The notes under the pieces were generated by a model. The model searched no databases and was not told the DNA's origin. It saw nothing but the letters and a program-made list of their open reading frames with translations. A DNA stretch of 64,000 nt, taken from positions 48,242 to 112,241 of the forward strand of contig NZ_AOIL01000017.1 in NCBI RefSeq assembly GCF_000337595.1, read 5' to 3'. How positions within the stretch are numbered: the first letter of the stretch is position 1; the number at the start of each line of letters is the position of its first letter. The stretch comes from Natrialba taiwanensis DSM 12281. Its GTDB lineage: Archaea > Halobacteriota > Halobacteria > Halobacteriales > Natrialbaceae. Shown here one piece after another: positions 26,196-37,519 of this stretch. The position numbers and the translations under genes are program-made.

Positions 26196-26945
26196 ATGGT
26201 CGACAAAACAGCCGTTCGACGCGGGTACGACGAACTCGCGGAGACGTACGCCGTGGAACGAGCGGCGAACGAGGACGGACGCGAACGCGACGTGCTCACG
26301 ACCTTTCTGCGCTCGCTGGAGACCCCGGGACGGGTGCTCGACGCCGGCTGCGGGCAAGGAACGCCCGTTCTCCGCGACCTCGACGGAGACGGACCTCGAA
26401 CCGGCGACGGAAACGGGAACGCGAACGAAGACGGAAACGGAGACGGAGACACCGTCGAAAACGGAACCCGCGACGCAATCGGCATCGACGTCTCGCGCAC
26501 CCAACTCGAACTCGCCGCGGAGAACGCGCCGACGGCATCCCTCTCGCAGGGCGATATGACGCGACTCCCGTTTCGCGATGACTGCTGTGACGCCGTCACC
26601 GCGCTCCACTCGCTGATCCACGTGCCGCTCGCGGACCACCGGGCGGTCATCGACGAGTTCAGTCGCGTCCTGCGCCCGAGTGGTCGCGTGCTCGTCTCGG
26701 AGGGAGCACGCGAGTGGACCGGGACGAATCCCGACTGGCTCGACAGCGGCGTCGAGATGCAGTGGCACATCGCCGGTATCGAGGCGACGCGGGAGCAGTT
26801 ACGGGCGGCCGGCTTTACGATTACCGACGAGTGGGGAACGACGGAATCGTTCGCCGACCAGGACGAGCGCTGGCGCTATCTGGCCGCTGAACTCGACGCC
26901 GAAAGAGCGACGTCCGAGCCGCCGACAACGCGTCACTCGGAGTAG
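26196..26945 (+). CDS. Class I SAM-dependent methyltransferase
   Basis: A 249-residue methyltransferase with a Rossmann SAM-binding core: motif I VLDAGCGQGTP (about residues 46-56), motif II GIDVSRTQLELA, and motif III/post-I RDDCCDAVTALHSLIHVP. Between motifs I and II there is a Gly/Asp/Asn-rich insertion of about 30 residues encoded by GGAAAC/GGAGAC hexamer repeats, in a loop that is normally about 10 residues. This looks like an expansion that the fold tolerates. The substrate is unknown. Its 3' end overlaps the small minus-strand gene by 13 bases. Confidence 0.85.
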   Translation: MVDKTAVRRGYDELAETYAVERAANEDGRERDVLTTFLRSLETPGRVLDAGCGQGTPVLRDLDGDGPRTGDGNGNANEDGNGDGDTVENGTRDAIGIDVSRTQLELAAENAPTASLSQGDMTRLPFRDDCCDAVTALHSLIHVPLADHRAVIDEFSRVLRPSGRVLVSEGAREWTGTNPDWLDSGVEMQWHIAGIEATREQLRAAGFTITDEWGTTESFADQDERWRYLAAELDAERATSEPPTTRHSE

Positions 26946-27082
26946 CCTTCCTGCAGGAAGGTCCCCTCCGTCTCGTACATCGACACCAGTTCTGCGATGA
27001 GTTCTTCGGGGGACTGGCCCGGCTCGCAGTGTTCGTCGAGTCGGTCCTTGAGATCGTCGCTGATTTCGAGTGTGTGGCTCAT
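26933..27082 (-). CDS. Small haloarchaeal RHH-like protein
   Basis: A 49-residue protein starting MSHTLEISDDLKDRLDEHCE and continuing PGQSPEELIAELVSMYETEG. The short beta strand followed by two helices resembles the small antitoxin-like or ribbon-helix-helix-type (DUF7557-like) proteins common in haloarchaea. It overlaps the end of the methyltransferase tail to tail. No toxin gene is adjacent. Codon use is typical for the window, supporting that it is real. Confidence 0.65.
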   Translation of the reverse strand: MSHTLEISDDLKDRLDEHCEPGQSPEELIAELVSMYETEGTFLQEGYSE

Positions 27083-27110
27083 GGTAGCGTGGGTCTGGTG
27101 GTCTGCTCTA

Positions 27111-27145
27111 TCGAGCCGAGGCTCCGATTCTGAGTTTCGGCTCGA
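27111..27145. repeat. 9-bp inverted repeat upstream of the small RHH-like gene
   Basis: TCGAGCCGA (27111-27119) and TCGGCTCGA (27137-27145) are perfectly complementary with a 17-nt spacer, about 30-60 nt upstream of the 27082 start. A TATA-like palindrome (about 27206-27217) sits further along without an assigned gene. Confidence 0.35.
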
Positions 27146-27294
27146 ACCGCGCTCGCGGCGGTCAGCGTGGAAAGAGCACCGCAGTAGCGTCCACGGGTGC
27201 CAGCAGTATATACTCCGGGGACGCTATTGCCACGCCGTGCGAGCCAGCAGGAGACGGCCGGAGCGTTATCCGCGATATCGACCTATCGGTTCGT

Positions 27295-27534
27295 ATGACA
27301 GCACCACTGACCGAAGACGACATCGGCAAGACGGTCGTCGATGCGGAAGGGAAAGAACTCGGGATCGTTGCGAAAGTCGACGGGAATCGCGCCGCCGTCG
27401 ATCCCAATCCGTCGATCGCAGAACACCTGCTTGCCTCCCTCGGCTGGGAGGGCAAAGACGAAGAGGACTACACCGTCACGGAGGAGATGCTCGCGTCGGT
27501 CGGCGACGACGTCGTGCTCCGAGGCGACCTCTAA
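27295..27534 (+). CDS. PRC-barrel-like small protein
   Basis: A 79-residue protein. It begins MTAPLTEDDIGKTVVDAEG with KELGIVAKVDGNRAAVDPNP, the strand pattern of PRC-barrel domains, which serve as small protein- or RNA-interaction modules. The C-terminal half adds SLGWEGKDEEDYTVTEEMLA. The exact role is unknown. It ends 4 bases inside the end of the convergent gene on the other strand. Confidence 0.75.
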   Translation: MTAPLTEDDIGKTVVDAEGKELGIVAKVDGNRAAVDPNPSIAEHLLASLGWEGKDEEDYTVTEEMLASVGDDVVLRGDL

Positions 27535-28103
27535 CCGTTCTCATCCGGCGGCTCGTCACCGCCGGTGACGCCGTTTCCGTTCGCCGGCTCGCCGCTCGAA
27601 CTCGCAGCCGCGGCCTCGTACACCGTCTGCCGATCCTCGAAGTACACCGGTGCGTCGTGGTCGGCCTCGAAGTGGATAACCCGTTCCAGCGCTTCCTGTC
27701 CGTCCGTTACGTCCGACTGTAGTTCGGTCCCGAGTTCAGTGTAGTCGGCCGCGAGTTGCTGGAAGGCTGCCATTCGAGTCTGCTTCGCCTCGACGAGAAA
27801 CTGTTTTTCCTCGACATCGTTCTCGAGCGCTTCGATCTCCTCGAGATCGGTATCGGTTGCGTTCGGACCCGCGGCTCCGACCGCACCCGTCGGCGACGGC
27901 GTTTTGGTCCCGTTGACGCCCGACGACTTCGCCTCGAGTCGCGACCGGATCTCGGCCATGTCCGCGTCGATGTCGTCGAGCAGGTCGTCGGCCTCCTCGC
28001 GCATGGTCTCGACGTGACCGCTGAGCAGCCCCGCCTGCGTCCGACAGTACTCGACGAACTCGTCGACCGACAGTGTCGGCTCGCTCCCGCTGTCGTCGCT
28101 CAT
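27531..28103 (-). CDS. Coiled-coil hypothetical protein
   Basis: A 190-residue acidic protein, mostly helical with heptad-like stretches at about residues 30-62 and 85-145, separated by a Gly/Pro/Thr linker, and with a low-complexity Gly/Asn tail. It has no membrane segment or catalytic motif. It is divergent from uvrA, and a near-perfect palindrome (28122-28144) lies directly over its TATA region, so it is probably regulated. The family is not recognised. Confidence 0.65.
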   Translation of the reverse strand: MSDDSGSEPTLSVDEFVEYCRTQAGLLSGHVETMREEADDLLDDIDADMAEIRSRLEAKSSGVNGTKTPSPTGAVGAAGPNATDTDLEEIEALENDVEEKQFLVEAKQTRMAAFQQLAADYTELGTELQSDVTDGQEALERVIHFEADHDAPVYFEDRQTVYEAAAASSSGEPANGNGVTGGDEPPDENG

Positions 28104-28121
28104 GCATGACTGTTCGGGCTA

Positions 28122-28144
28122 CCGACCGAAGATACTTTGGTCGG
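28122..28144. promoter_or_regulatory. Operator-like palindrome between the coiled-coil gene and uvrA
   Basis: CCGACCGAAG-ATA-CTTTGGTCGG: the arms pair at 9 of 10 positions around a 3-nt centre. On the minus strand it covers the TATA-like aaagtatc at 28-35 nt before the 28103 start, as a repressor site would. Confidence 0.55.
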
Positions 28145-28208
28145 ACCGAGCCACCGCATGGAGCAACGCTAATAGTTACCAATAGCCACGTTATTCTGCT
28201 TTCAGACC

Positions 28209-28215
28209 CGTTAAG
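28209..28215 (+). promoter_or_regulatory. TATA-like box for uvrA
   Basis: The sequence cgttaag is about 30 nt before the ATG at 28242 and about 90 nt before uvrA, predicting a transcript that starts at or near 28242. Confidence 0.4.
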
Positions 28216-28241
28216 TTGCTTCGGCTACTGACACAACTACA

Positions 28242-28300
28242 ATGAATCGAGCACCGTTACTGCGACCACCGTTTTCCCGTCGTCCGACGAGTGCAGACCG

Positions 28301-28304
<4 letters not shown>
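28242..28304 (+). CDS. Possible leaderless 20-codon minicistron before uvrA
   Basis: ATG at 28242 opens a 20-codon frame whose TGA overlaps the uvrA ATG as ATGA. With the TATA-like box at 28209-28215 the mRNA would begin almost exactly at this ATG. The peptide is Arg/Pro-rich and does not look like a functional product; the act of translating it could matter. It may be chance. Confidence 0.3.
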
Positions 28305-31321
<3,017 letters not shown>

Positions 31322-31388
31322 TACCCCGCGCTACGCCGTCTCGCACACCGCCGCGAAATCCGAACGATTACCGAGGTCGACTCCAAAG

Positions 31389-31820
31389 ATGGACGAAGAA
31401 CGTCGAATGTCGATACTTACAACGAACTCGCTTCGACGGCGACTCGGTGTGTGCGGAGGAGTGACGCTTGCGGTCGTCGCCGGACTGTTCGCGCTCGGCG
31501 GGCCGACGACGACGATCGATCTGTTTCTGATCGGGTGGCTCGCGTTCGGCGGCCTCGCGCTGCTCCTCGTCGGCATCCGCGATCGTATCGCGCTCGGTGT
31601 TACGACTGTAGGCTGGCCGCGAATCGCCGCAGTCGGGCTGGCCGTCCTGTCGGTCGCGGCGAGTTCAGCTGGCTTCCTGCAACTGTTGACTGCGCCGAGC
31701 GTCTGGGGAGCGCTCATCGCCTGCCTCGCGCTCGGGACTTCGCTAATTCTCGCGTTCGGGGCGCTCGAGTGCGGATTGGGTGGGGTGCAACTCGACGAGG
31801 AACTGTTTACCATCGAGTAG
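31389..31820 (+). CDS. Hypothetical membrane protein
   Basis: A 143-residue protein with about four membrane helices (near residues 20-40, 45-62, 75-98 and 105-125), a charged N-terminus and an acidic tail. The ATG at 31389 gives a short charged leader; an in-frame ATG at 31407 is equally possible. It lies 67 bases after uvrA on the same strand. No family is recognised. Confidence 0.55.
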   Translation: MDEERRMSILTTNSLRRRLGVCGGVTLAVVAGLFALGGPTTTIDLFLIGWLAFGGLALLLVGIRDRIALGVTTVGWPRIAAVGLAVLSVAASSAGFLQLLTAPSVWGALIACLALGTSLILAFGALECGLGGVQLDEELFTIE

Positions 31821-31880
31821 CCGGGTCGTGCATGCGAACGCACCGCGACTCGTTTGAGGATCGAACGCCTACGACAGTGT

Positions 31881-32981
31881 ATGCGTATCGCTATCGCCCT
31901 TCGGGATCGGCTTCTCGTCTGTACGACTGACGCTGCAGCGCAGTCGTCGTCACAGTCCTCGTCCTCGTCGTCGGACACAGCCACCGCATCGGAGACGGGC
32001 ACGCAGAGGACGGTGGCAGAAACGACCGCCGGCTGGACGACGACCGCTCGGCTCTCCGGCCACGAACTCCAGTGCGTTGCCGCCTCCCCCAACGCGCCCG
32101 AGCGACTGTTCGTCGGCACGTTCGAGCGCGGTCTCTTTCGAAGCACGGACGGCGGCGAGACGTTCGACCGACTCGAAACCGACGACGTGTTCGCGAGCGA
32201 GGCCGTCATGTCGCTCACGATCAGCCCGCACGATCCGGACGTGCTCTACGCCGGTACCGAACCCAGCCGCGTCTACCGTAGCACGGACGGCGGCGACTCC
32301 TGGACTGAACTCGGCGGGCTGACCGATCTGCCTTCGGAATCGGAGTGGTACTTCCCGCCGCGTCCACACACGCACCACGTCCGCTGGCTCGAGGTCGACC
32401 CGTTCGACCCGGATCGCCTCTACGTCGGCATCGAGGCGGGCGCGTTCGTCTACAGCACGGACGGCGGCGAGACGTGGCACGAGCGGCCCGACGGCTCGCG
32501 GCTGGACAATCACAGCCTGGCGACGCATCCCGATCGGGAGGGGCGACTCTACGCGGCGGCCGGCGATGGCTATGCCGAAAGCGATGATGGTGGCGAGCAC
32601 TGGGACCATCCCCAGGAGGGGCTCGGCCACCGCTACTGCTGGAGCGTCGTCCCAAATCCTGCCGATCCGGACCAAGTGTTGGTTTCGAGCGCGAGCGGCG
32701 CGTCGACGGCCCACACCGCCAGCCGCGCCGAGTCGTACGTCTACCGCCGCACAGCAGGTGCGTCGTGGGAGGGTCTCGACGACAACGGATTGCCGACCGG
32801 CGACGGCGTCGTCCGCGCCGTCTTCGCGACGACAGGCGACGACGACACCGTCTACGGCGTGAACAACCGAGGGCTGTTCGTCACCGATGACTTCGGGGAC
32901 CGATGGGAACGGGTCGATATCGAGTGGCCGTCGGAGGCCGCCACCCAGACGCCGCGAGGACTGGCAGTGATCGGAGCGTAG
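31881..32981 (+). CDS. BNR/Asp-box repeat beta-propeller protein
   Basis: A 366-residue protein built from sialidase-type BNR (Asp-box) repeats: STDGGETFD, STDGGDSWT, STDGGETWH and SDDGGEHWD are four clear S-x-D-x-G-x-x-W/F boxes, marking a beta-propeller. Such proteins are often annotated as glycosyl hydrolases or YCF48-like, but no catalytic residues are evident. The N-terminus lacks a convincing signal peptide, so it may be cytoplasmic. It is convergent with the membrane gene at 32982-33776 with no gap. Confidence 0.75.
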   Translation: MRIAIALRDRLLVCTTDAAAQSSSQSSSSSSDTATASETGTQRTVAETTAGWTTTARLSGHELQCVAASPNAPERLFVGTFERGLFRSTDGGETFDRLETDDVFASEAVMSLTISPHDPDVLYAGTEPSRVYRSTDGGDSWTELGGLTDLPSESEWYFPPRPHTHHVRWLEVDPFDPDRLYVGIEAGAFVYSTDGGETWHERPDGSRLDNHSLATHPDREGRLYAAAGDGYAESDDGGEHWDHPQEGLGHRYCWSVVPNPADPDQVLVSSASGASTAHTASRAESYVYRRTAGASWEGLDDNGLPTGDGVVRAVFATTGDDDTVYGVNNRGLFVTDDFGDRWERVDIEWPSEAATQTPRGLAVIGA

Positions 32982-33776
32982 CTACGGCTTTGACGGCCCC
33001 ACGATCAGCTCGCTATTGCGCCGATATTCGAACAGCGACACGAGCGCGACGGCGTGGACCGGAGCGACGAGTACACCGGTCAGAAAGGTCCCAGCGACGG
33101 GTACACTGCCGAGAAGCCACGCGCCGATACCCAAAATGATGATCAGGCCGAGGGCCGGCCAGCGATCGCCCCGAATCCAGACGCCGCTTTGGCGGATCGC
33201 CGTCAAGGGAGACGCGCCGGCGGCGACGAGTCCGGGTGCGGGAAAGAGCCACACCAACACGAAGAGCACCAGTGCCAGCGGGATGACTCCCCATAGCCCC
33301 ATCCCCTGAAGGAACGCGATCGAACCGAGCAGCCGGGCGGCGAGATCGAACCCGACGACGAGTCCGAGATACGACGGTAATGGCCCGAGGTGTGCCTCGC
33401 CGTCCAGCAACGCAGTCAACGTAAGAACACCCGCAACGGCGATTGCAAGCATCGAGAGAACATAGAGACCGAGCCCCCAGGCGAAGTACTGCGGTTTGAG
33501 TCCGACGAGCGCCTCGAACGGAAGCACCGTCTGACTCGTCGCGGTCGGATAGCCAACGAACTCGAGGTAGACCGTCGCCTTGTCGAGTCCGCCGGAGACG
33601 AGCGTCGGGATCGGGTCACGACTGCGAAGAACGTCGATGACGGACAGGACAAATCCGGCGAGCGCGAACGGAACGAATAGTGTAGGATTCCGACGAAGCC
33701 GACCGGCGGCCGTGGAGAGAACGGGCGCGACGGACCACGTTCGACGGTCATACCCGCTGGATTCAGTTCGCGACAC
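32982..33776 (-). CDS. Hypothetical polytopic membrane protein
   Basis: A 264-residue membrane protein, GTG start, with about six helices and a cytoplasmic basic N-terminus. The segment GLVAAGASPLTAIRQSGVWI resembles the family of haloarchaeal DUF4013-like membrane proteins, although I am not sure of the assignment. It starts 2 bases after the stop of the PQQ-repeat protein gene, so the two form an operon. The function is unknown. Confidence 0.65.
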   Translation of the reverse strand: MSRTESSGYDRRTWSVAPVLSTAAGRLRRNPTLFVPFALAGFVLSVIDVLRSRDPIPTLVSGGLDKATVYLEFVGYPTATSQTVLPFEALVGLKPQYFAWGLGLYVLSMLAIAVAGVLTLTALLDGEAHLGPLPSYLGLVVGFDLAARLLGSIAFLQGMGLWGVIPLALVLFVLVWLFPAPGLVAAGASPLTAIRQSGVWIRGDRWPALGLIIILGIGAWLLGSVPVAGTFLTGVLVAPVHAVALVSLFEYRRNSELIVGPSKP

Positions 33777-33778
33777 GG

Positions 33779-34999
33779 TTAGCTCGCCTCCCGGAGGGCC
33801 ATCAGTCCCTCGCTGCCGAGGACGTACAGCACGCCGTCGCCGACGATCGGCTGCGTGAAGTACGTCGAATCCTCATATGTCCAGCGCCGCTCGCCCGTCT
33901 CGGCGTCGATCGCAACCAGTTCAGGCATCTGGTAGCCGAGGTAGACGACACCGTCGGCGACGACTGGATCGGTATCGGGACTGTAGTCGGCGGTCCACTC
34001 ACGCTCACCAGTTTCGAGGTCGACCGCGTGCAGTGATTCGTCCCCATCCGTGACAAACACCGTTCCGTCGGCGACCGCGGCGCTGCCGTCGGTGCCGTTC
34101 CCCGCGTGGTGGTAGTCCCACAGCAGGCTGCCGTCGGTTCGGTCGAAGAGTGCGATACCCTCTCGGTCGGGAACGACGAGTCCCGCTTCTGTCGCCGTCG
34201 GCGGCCGGAAGTTGCGGTAGCGCAGGGAGCTGTCCGCGCGCGGTTCGGATGTGACGTGCCAGTGAGTCGCTCCCGTCTCGGCGTCGAAAGCGACGAGATC
34301 ACCGGGCCGACTCGAGACGTAGACAGTGCCGTCGAGGACGGCCGGCCGGTTCGAGCCGGTCGACCGCTCCTGGCCGACGACCTGCTCCCACCGTCTCTGG
34401 CCGTTGCTTGCGTCCAGAGCGGCTACTCGGTCGGTTTCGGGGATGACCGCGTACACGAGACCGTTCGCGGCGACGGGCGACGGCTTGTGTGCCGGCGAAC
34501 TGGACCAGTTGCTGGTATCCTGGCCGGGAGTGTGCCAGCGCTCGGTGCCGATGGACTGGCCGAACACCTCGTAGCCGCCGTCGGCACTGAGTCCGTAGAT
34601 TCCCGTTCGACTATTGACGGCGAGCGTCGCACTTCGGTAGGCCGTCGCCTCGGCGCGGGCCGGCGTCGACCAGTACGATCCCGGTCGTTCGAACTGAATC
34701 TCGCCGGTGTTGCGATCGAAGGCGACCAGCGCGTTTTGGCCAACACTGTACAGCGTCTCGCCGACAAGTATCGGCGCTGTCAGCCCGTTCATCGGAGAAT
34801 CCGTATCCCGTTGCCACGCGAGTTCGACAGCCGTTTTCGGTCCCGAGGCCTCGGGATTGGACCCCGTTCCGGCGGGATCATACCGCGCCATCGGCCAGTC
34901 GACTCGATCGGAATTCTCCTCGGCGAGCGTCGCGTAGGTCCCAGTCAGGATCGCGGCCGTTGTGCCGACTCCGACGAGGAGGCGTCTTCTGGAGGGCAT
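33779..34999 (-). CDS. PQQ-like beta-propeller protein, Tat-exported
   Basis: A 406-residue protein with a short Tat-like signal (SRRRLLVGVGTTAAILTG) and eight or so PQQ-type/BamB-like propeller strands, for example LVAFDAETGATHWHVTSE, SLHAVDLETGEREWTADY and LVAIDAETGERRWTYED. These WD40-like AxDxxTGxxxW repeats form a beta-propeller that usually serves as a surface scaffold; it need not bind PQQ. It is co-transcribed with the downstream membrane gene. Confidence 0.85.
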   Translation of the reverse strand: MPSRRRLLVGVGTTAAILTGTYATLAEENSDRVDWPMARYDPAGTGSNPEASGPKTAVELAWQRDTDSPMNGLTAPILVGETLYSVGQNALVAFDRNTGEIQFERPGSYWSTPARAEATAYRSATLAVNSRTGIYGLSADGGYEVFGQSIGTERWHTPGQDTSNWSSSPAHKPSPVAANGLVYAVIPETDRVAALDASNGQRRWEQVVGQERSTGSNRPAVLDGTVYVSSRPGDLVAFDAETGATHWHVTSEPRADSSLRYRNFRPPTATEAGLVVPDREGIALFDRTDGSLLWDYHHAGNGTDGSAAVADGTVFVTDGDESLHAVDLETGEREWTADYSPDTDPVVADGVVYLGYQMPELVAIDAETGERRWTYEDSTYFTQPIVGDGVLYVLGSEGLMALREAS

Positions 35000-35162
35000 T
35001 CGGTAACCGGTTTCGTCAGGCAGAGAATATGTCTTTCCCTTAGTCAGGAGATGGGAAACCGAATGCTATCACCTTCTCGGCCGTCCGGTGCTCGATAAAA
35101 GCGACTGCAAGGACCGTATCCAGGGTGGGTCAGCCGAGCGGCAGTCACTGGTCGCTTCGAAA

Positions 35163-35170
35163 TCCTTTTA
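35163..35170 (+). promoter_or_regulatory. TATA box of the rps24e operon
   Basis: The sequence tcctttta, preceded by a BRE-like cgaaa, lies 39-46 nt before the rps24e ATG, so the ribosomal mRNA probably has a short leader of about 15 nt. Confidence 0.55.
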
Positions 35171-35208
35171 GGCGCTACACGGGGATAGTAGGGTAACTGA
35201 GTGATATC

Positions 35209-35529
35209 ATGGACGTCGACATCATCTCCGAATCGGAGAACCCCATGTTGCACCGGACGGACGTGACGTTCGAACTGACCCACGAGGACGCAACCCCGGA
35301 GCGACTCCAGGTTCGTGACAGCCTCGCGGCGAAACTGAACAAGGACGCCGACGAGGTCGTCATCCGCAAACTCGAAACGAAGTTCGGGATGCGAAAGACC
35401 GTCGGCGAGGCCAAGGTCTACGACACCGCAGACCACGCCCGCGACGTCGAACAGGACCACATGCTTGAGCGAAACAAGATCGGCGTCGAGGAAGAGGCCG
35501 AAGCAGACGCTGATCCGGAGGAAGCATAA
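35209..35529 (+). CDS. rps24e: 30S ribosomal protein S24e
   Basis: A 106-residue archaeal/eukaryotic-type small-subunit protein. Typical parts are NPMLHRTDVTFELTHEDATP near the N-terminus and VVIRKLETKFGMRKTVGEAKVYD in the middle, followed by an acidic halophilic tail. It starts a small operon with rps27ae, and the two genes abut (TAA at 35527-35529, ATG at 35530). The same order is common in archaea. Confidence 0.95.
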   Translation: MDVDIISESENPMLHRTDVTFELTHEDATPERLQVRDSLAAKLNKDADEVVIRKLETKFGMRKTVGEAKVYDTADHARDVEQDHMLERNKIGVEEEAEADADPEEA

Positions 35530-35664
35530 ATGGCACGCTACGAACTCTACGGCGACGACGGCAGCATCGAGGGCGAGCAGTGTCCCCGCTGTGGTGACGT
35601 CTTCCTCGCCGACCACGGCGACCGCAAGCACTGTGGCAAGTGCGGCTACACCGAGTGGGCCTAA
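35530..35664 (+). CDS. rps27ae: 30S ribosomal protein S27ae
   Basis: A 44-residue zinc-ribbon ribosomal protein, short but complete. Four cysteines make the zinc site: CPRC near residue 18 and CGKC near residue 35 ([20 protein letters not shown], then KCGYTEWA). It begins directly after the rps24e stop and is followed 19 bases later by the Kae1-Bud32 gene, an arrangement conserved across archaea. Confidence 0.95.
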   Translation: MARYELYGDDGSIEGEQCPRCGDVFLADHGDRKHCGKCGYTEWA

Positions 35665-35683
35665 CGACGAGCACCGCTGAGTC

Positions 35684-37390
35684 GTGAGCCCGAGTTCAGC
35701 CCCGCGAGTACTCGGCATCGAAGGCACCGCCTGGGCGGCCAGTGCGGCCGTCTTCGACGCCGAGACCGACGACGTTTTTATCGAAACCGACGCCTACGAG
35801 CCGGAAAGCGGCGGCATTCATCCCCGCGAGTCCGCAGAGCACATGCACGACGCGATTCCGGCGGTGGTCGAACGGGCCCTCGACCACGCCCACGAGACGT
35901 TCGACGGCCCCGATTCGGAGCCGCCGGTCGACGCCGTCGCCTTCTCCCGCGGTCCCGGGCTCGGCCCCTGTCTGCGAACCGTCGGAACGGCCGCGCGGGC
36001 GCTGAGCCAATCGCTTGGCGTCCCACTCGTCGGCGTGAATCACATGGTGGCCCACCTCGAGATCGGCCGCCACACCGCCGACTTCGACTCGCCCGTGTGT
36101 CTCAACGCCAGCGGCGCAAACGCCCACCTCCTGGCCTACCGGAACGGCCGCTACCGCGTCCTCGGGGAGACGATGGACACCGGCGTCGGCAACGCGATCG
36201 ACAAGTTCACCCGCCACGTCGGCTGGTCCCACCCCGGCGGGCCGAAAGTCGAGCAAGCGGCAAAGGACGGCGAGTTCATCGATCTCCCCTACGTCGTCAA
36301 GGGAATGGACTTCTCGTTTTCGGGGATCATGAGCGCCGCGAAACAGCGCTACGACGACGATGTGGCGGTTGCGGACATCTGCTACTCGCTCCAGGAGACC
36401 ATCTTCGCCATGTTGACGGAGGTGTCGGAACGCGCACTGTCGCTGACCGGCAGCGACGAACTCGTACTGGGCGGCGGCGTCGGACAGAATGCCCGCCTGC
36501 GCGAGATGCTCGCGGCGATGTGCGACCAGCGCGGGGCCGACTTTCACGCGCCCGAGCCGCGATTCTTGCGGGATAACGCGGGGATGATCGCCGTCCTCGG
36601 CGCAAAGATGTACGCGGCCGACGACACGCTCGCGCTCGAGGATTCGCGGGTCGATCCGAACTTCCGCCCCGATCAGGTACCGGTCACGTGGCGAGGGGGA
36701 TCCGAGCGAAGCGAGGACCTCGAAACCGCAAGCGGTGACGCGAAGACCCGCGAGCAGCGCGAGGAACCCGAACTCGCCCCCGGACGCGGCGCTTCTCGCG
36801 ACGATCAGGTCCGCGGTGCCGAGGCGCTCGTCGACCTCGATCCCGCAACGGGGCGGGTACGGAAACGCCGCAAGCCGAAGACGTACCGCCACCCGACCCT
36901 CGACGACCGACTCCGCCGCGAGCGGACGACGCTCGAGGCCCGACTGACGAACCTCGCGCGCCGCGAGGGCGTCCCCACGCCGGTGCTCTCAGATGTCGAT
37001 CCGCGGGAGGCACGACTCGAACTCGAGTTCGTCGGCGCGGCTGATCTCCGCGACGAACTCGGTAGTGACCGCGGGGTAGCGTACGTCCGCGATGTCGGCC
37101 GCCACCTCGCACGATTGCACGAGGCGGGATTCGTCCACGGCGATCCGACGACGCGAAATGTCAGGGTGAACGCGGACCGCACGTACCTCATCGACTTCGG
37201 ACTGGGCTATCACACCGACCACATCGAGGACTACGCGATGGATCTGCACGTCTTCGATCAGAGTCTCGTCGGCACCGCGGACGACCCGGAGCCGCTTCGG
37301 GACGCCGTCCGCGAGGGATACCGCGATGTCGGTGACGAACGGGTGCTCGAACGGCTTCGAGATGTCGAGGGTCGGGGACGGTACACCTGA
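35684..37390 (+). CDS. kae1-bud32: Bifunctional Kae1-Bud32 (KEOPS) fusion
   Basis: A 568-residue fusion of the tRNA N6-threonylcarbamoyladenosine (t6A) transferase Kae1 and its kinase/ATPase partner Bud32, two subunits of the KEOPS complex. The N-terminal Kae1 (about residues 1-330) has LGIEGTAWAASAAVFD, the metal-binding HMVAHLEIGRH histidines, and LGGGVGQNARLREM. A charged linker (about 340-385) leads to Bud32, with the kinase-type catalytic loop HGDPTTRNVRV and DFGLGYHT (DFG-like). GTG 35684 gives the conserved start. It follows rps27ae by 19 bases. Confidence 0.95.
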   Translation: MSPSSAPRVLGIEGTAWAASAAVFDAETDDVFIETDAYEPESGGIHPRESAEHMHDAIPAVVERALDHAHETFDGPDSEPPVDAVAFSRGPGLGPCLRTVGTAARALSQSLGVPLVGVNHMVAHLEIGRHTADFDSPVCLNASGANAHLLAYRNGRYRVLGETMDTGVGNAIDKFTRHVGWSHPGGPKVEQAAKDGEFIDLPYVVKGMDFSFSGIMSAAKQRYDDDVAVADICYSLQETIFAMLTEVSERALSLTGSDELVLGGGVGQNARLREMLAAMCDQRGADFHAPEPRFLRDNAGMIAVLGAKMYAADDTLALEDSRVDPNFRPDQVPVTWRGGSERSEDLETASGDAKTREQREEPELAPGRGASRDDQVRGAEALVDLDPATGRVRKRRKPKTYRHPTLDDRLRRERTTLEARLTNLARREGVPTPVLSDVDPREARLELEFVGAADLRDELGSDRGVAYVRDVGRHLARLHEAGFVHGDPTTRNVRVNADRTYLIDFGLGYHTDHIEDYAMDLHVFDQSLVGTADDPEPLRDAVREGYRDVGDERVLERLRDVEGRGRYT

Positions 37391-37519
37391 GTTGGGCCGC
37401 CTTCGAGCGACTGCATCGAGACTGTTCGTGACCGGTGCCGGCCTGGTCGACACCGGGGCCCGACAGCTGACTGCCGAGACCCTGGCACTCTTGTGGTGAC
37501 GGCAAGAGTTCCGCAACTG

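Noticed and set aside
27206..27300. A minicistron starting at GTG 27237 ahead of the PRC-barrel gene
   Set aside because: Its frame does not end near the ATG at 27295 but runs on out of frame, unlike the kdgK case.
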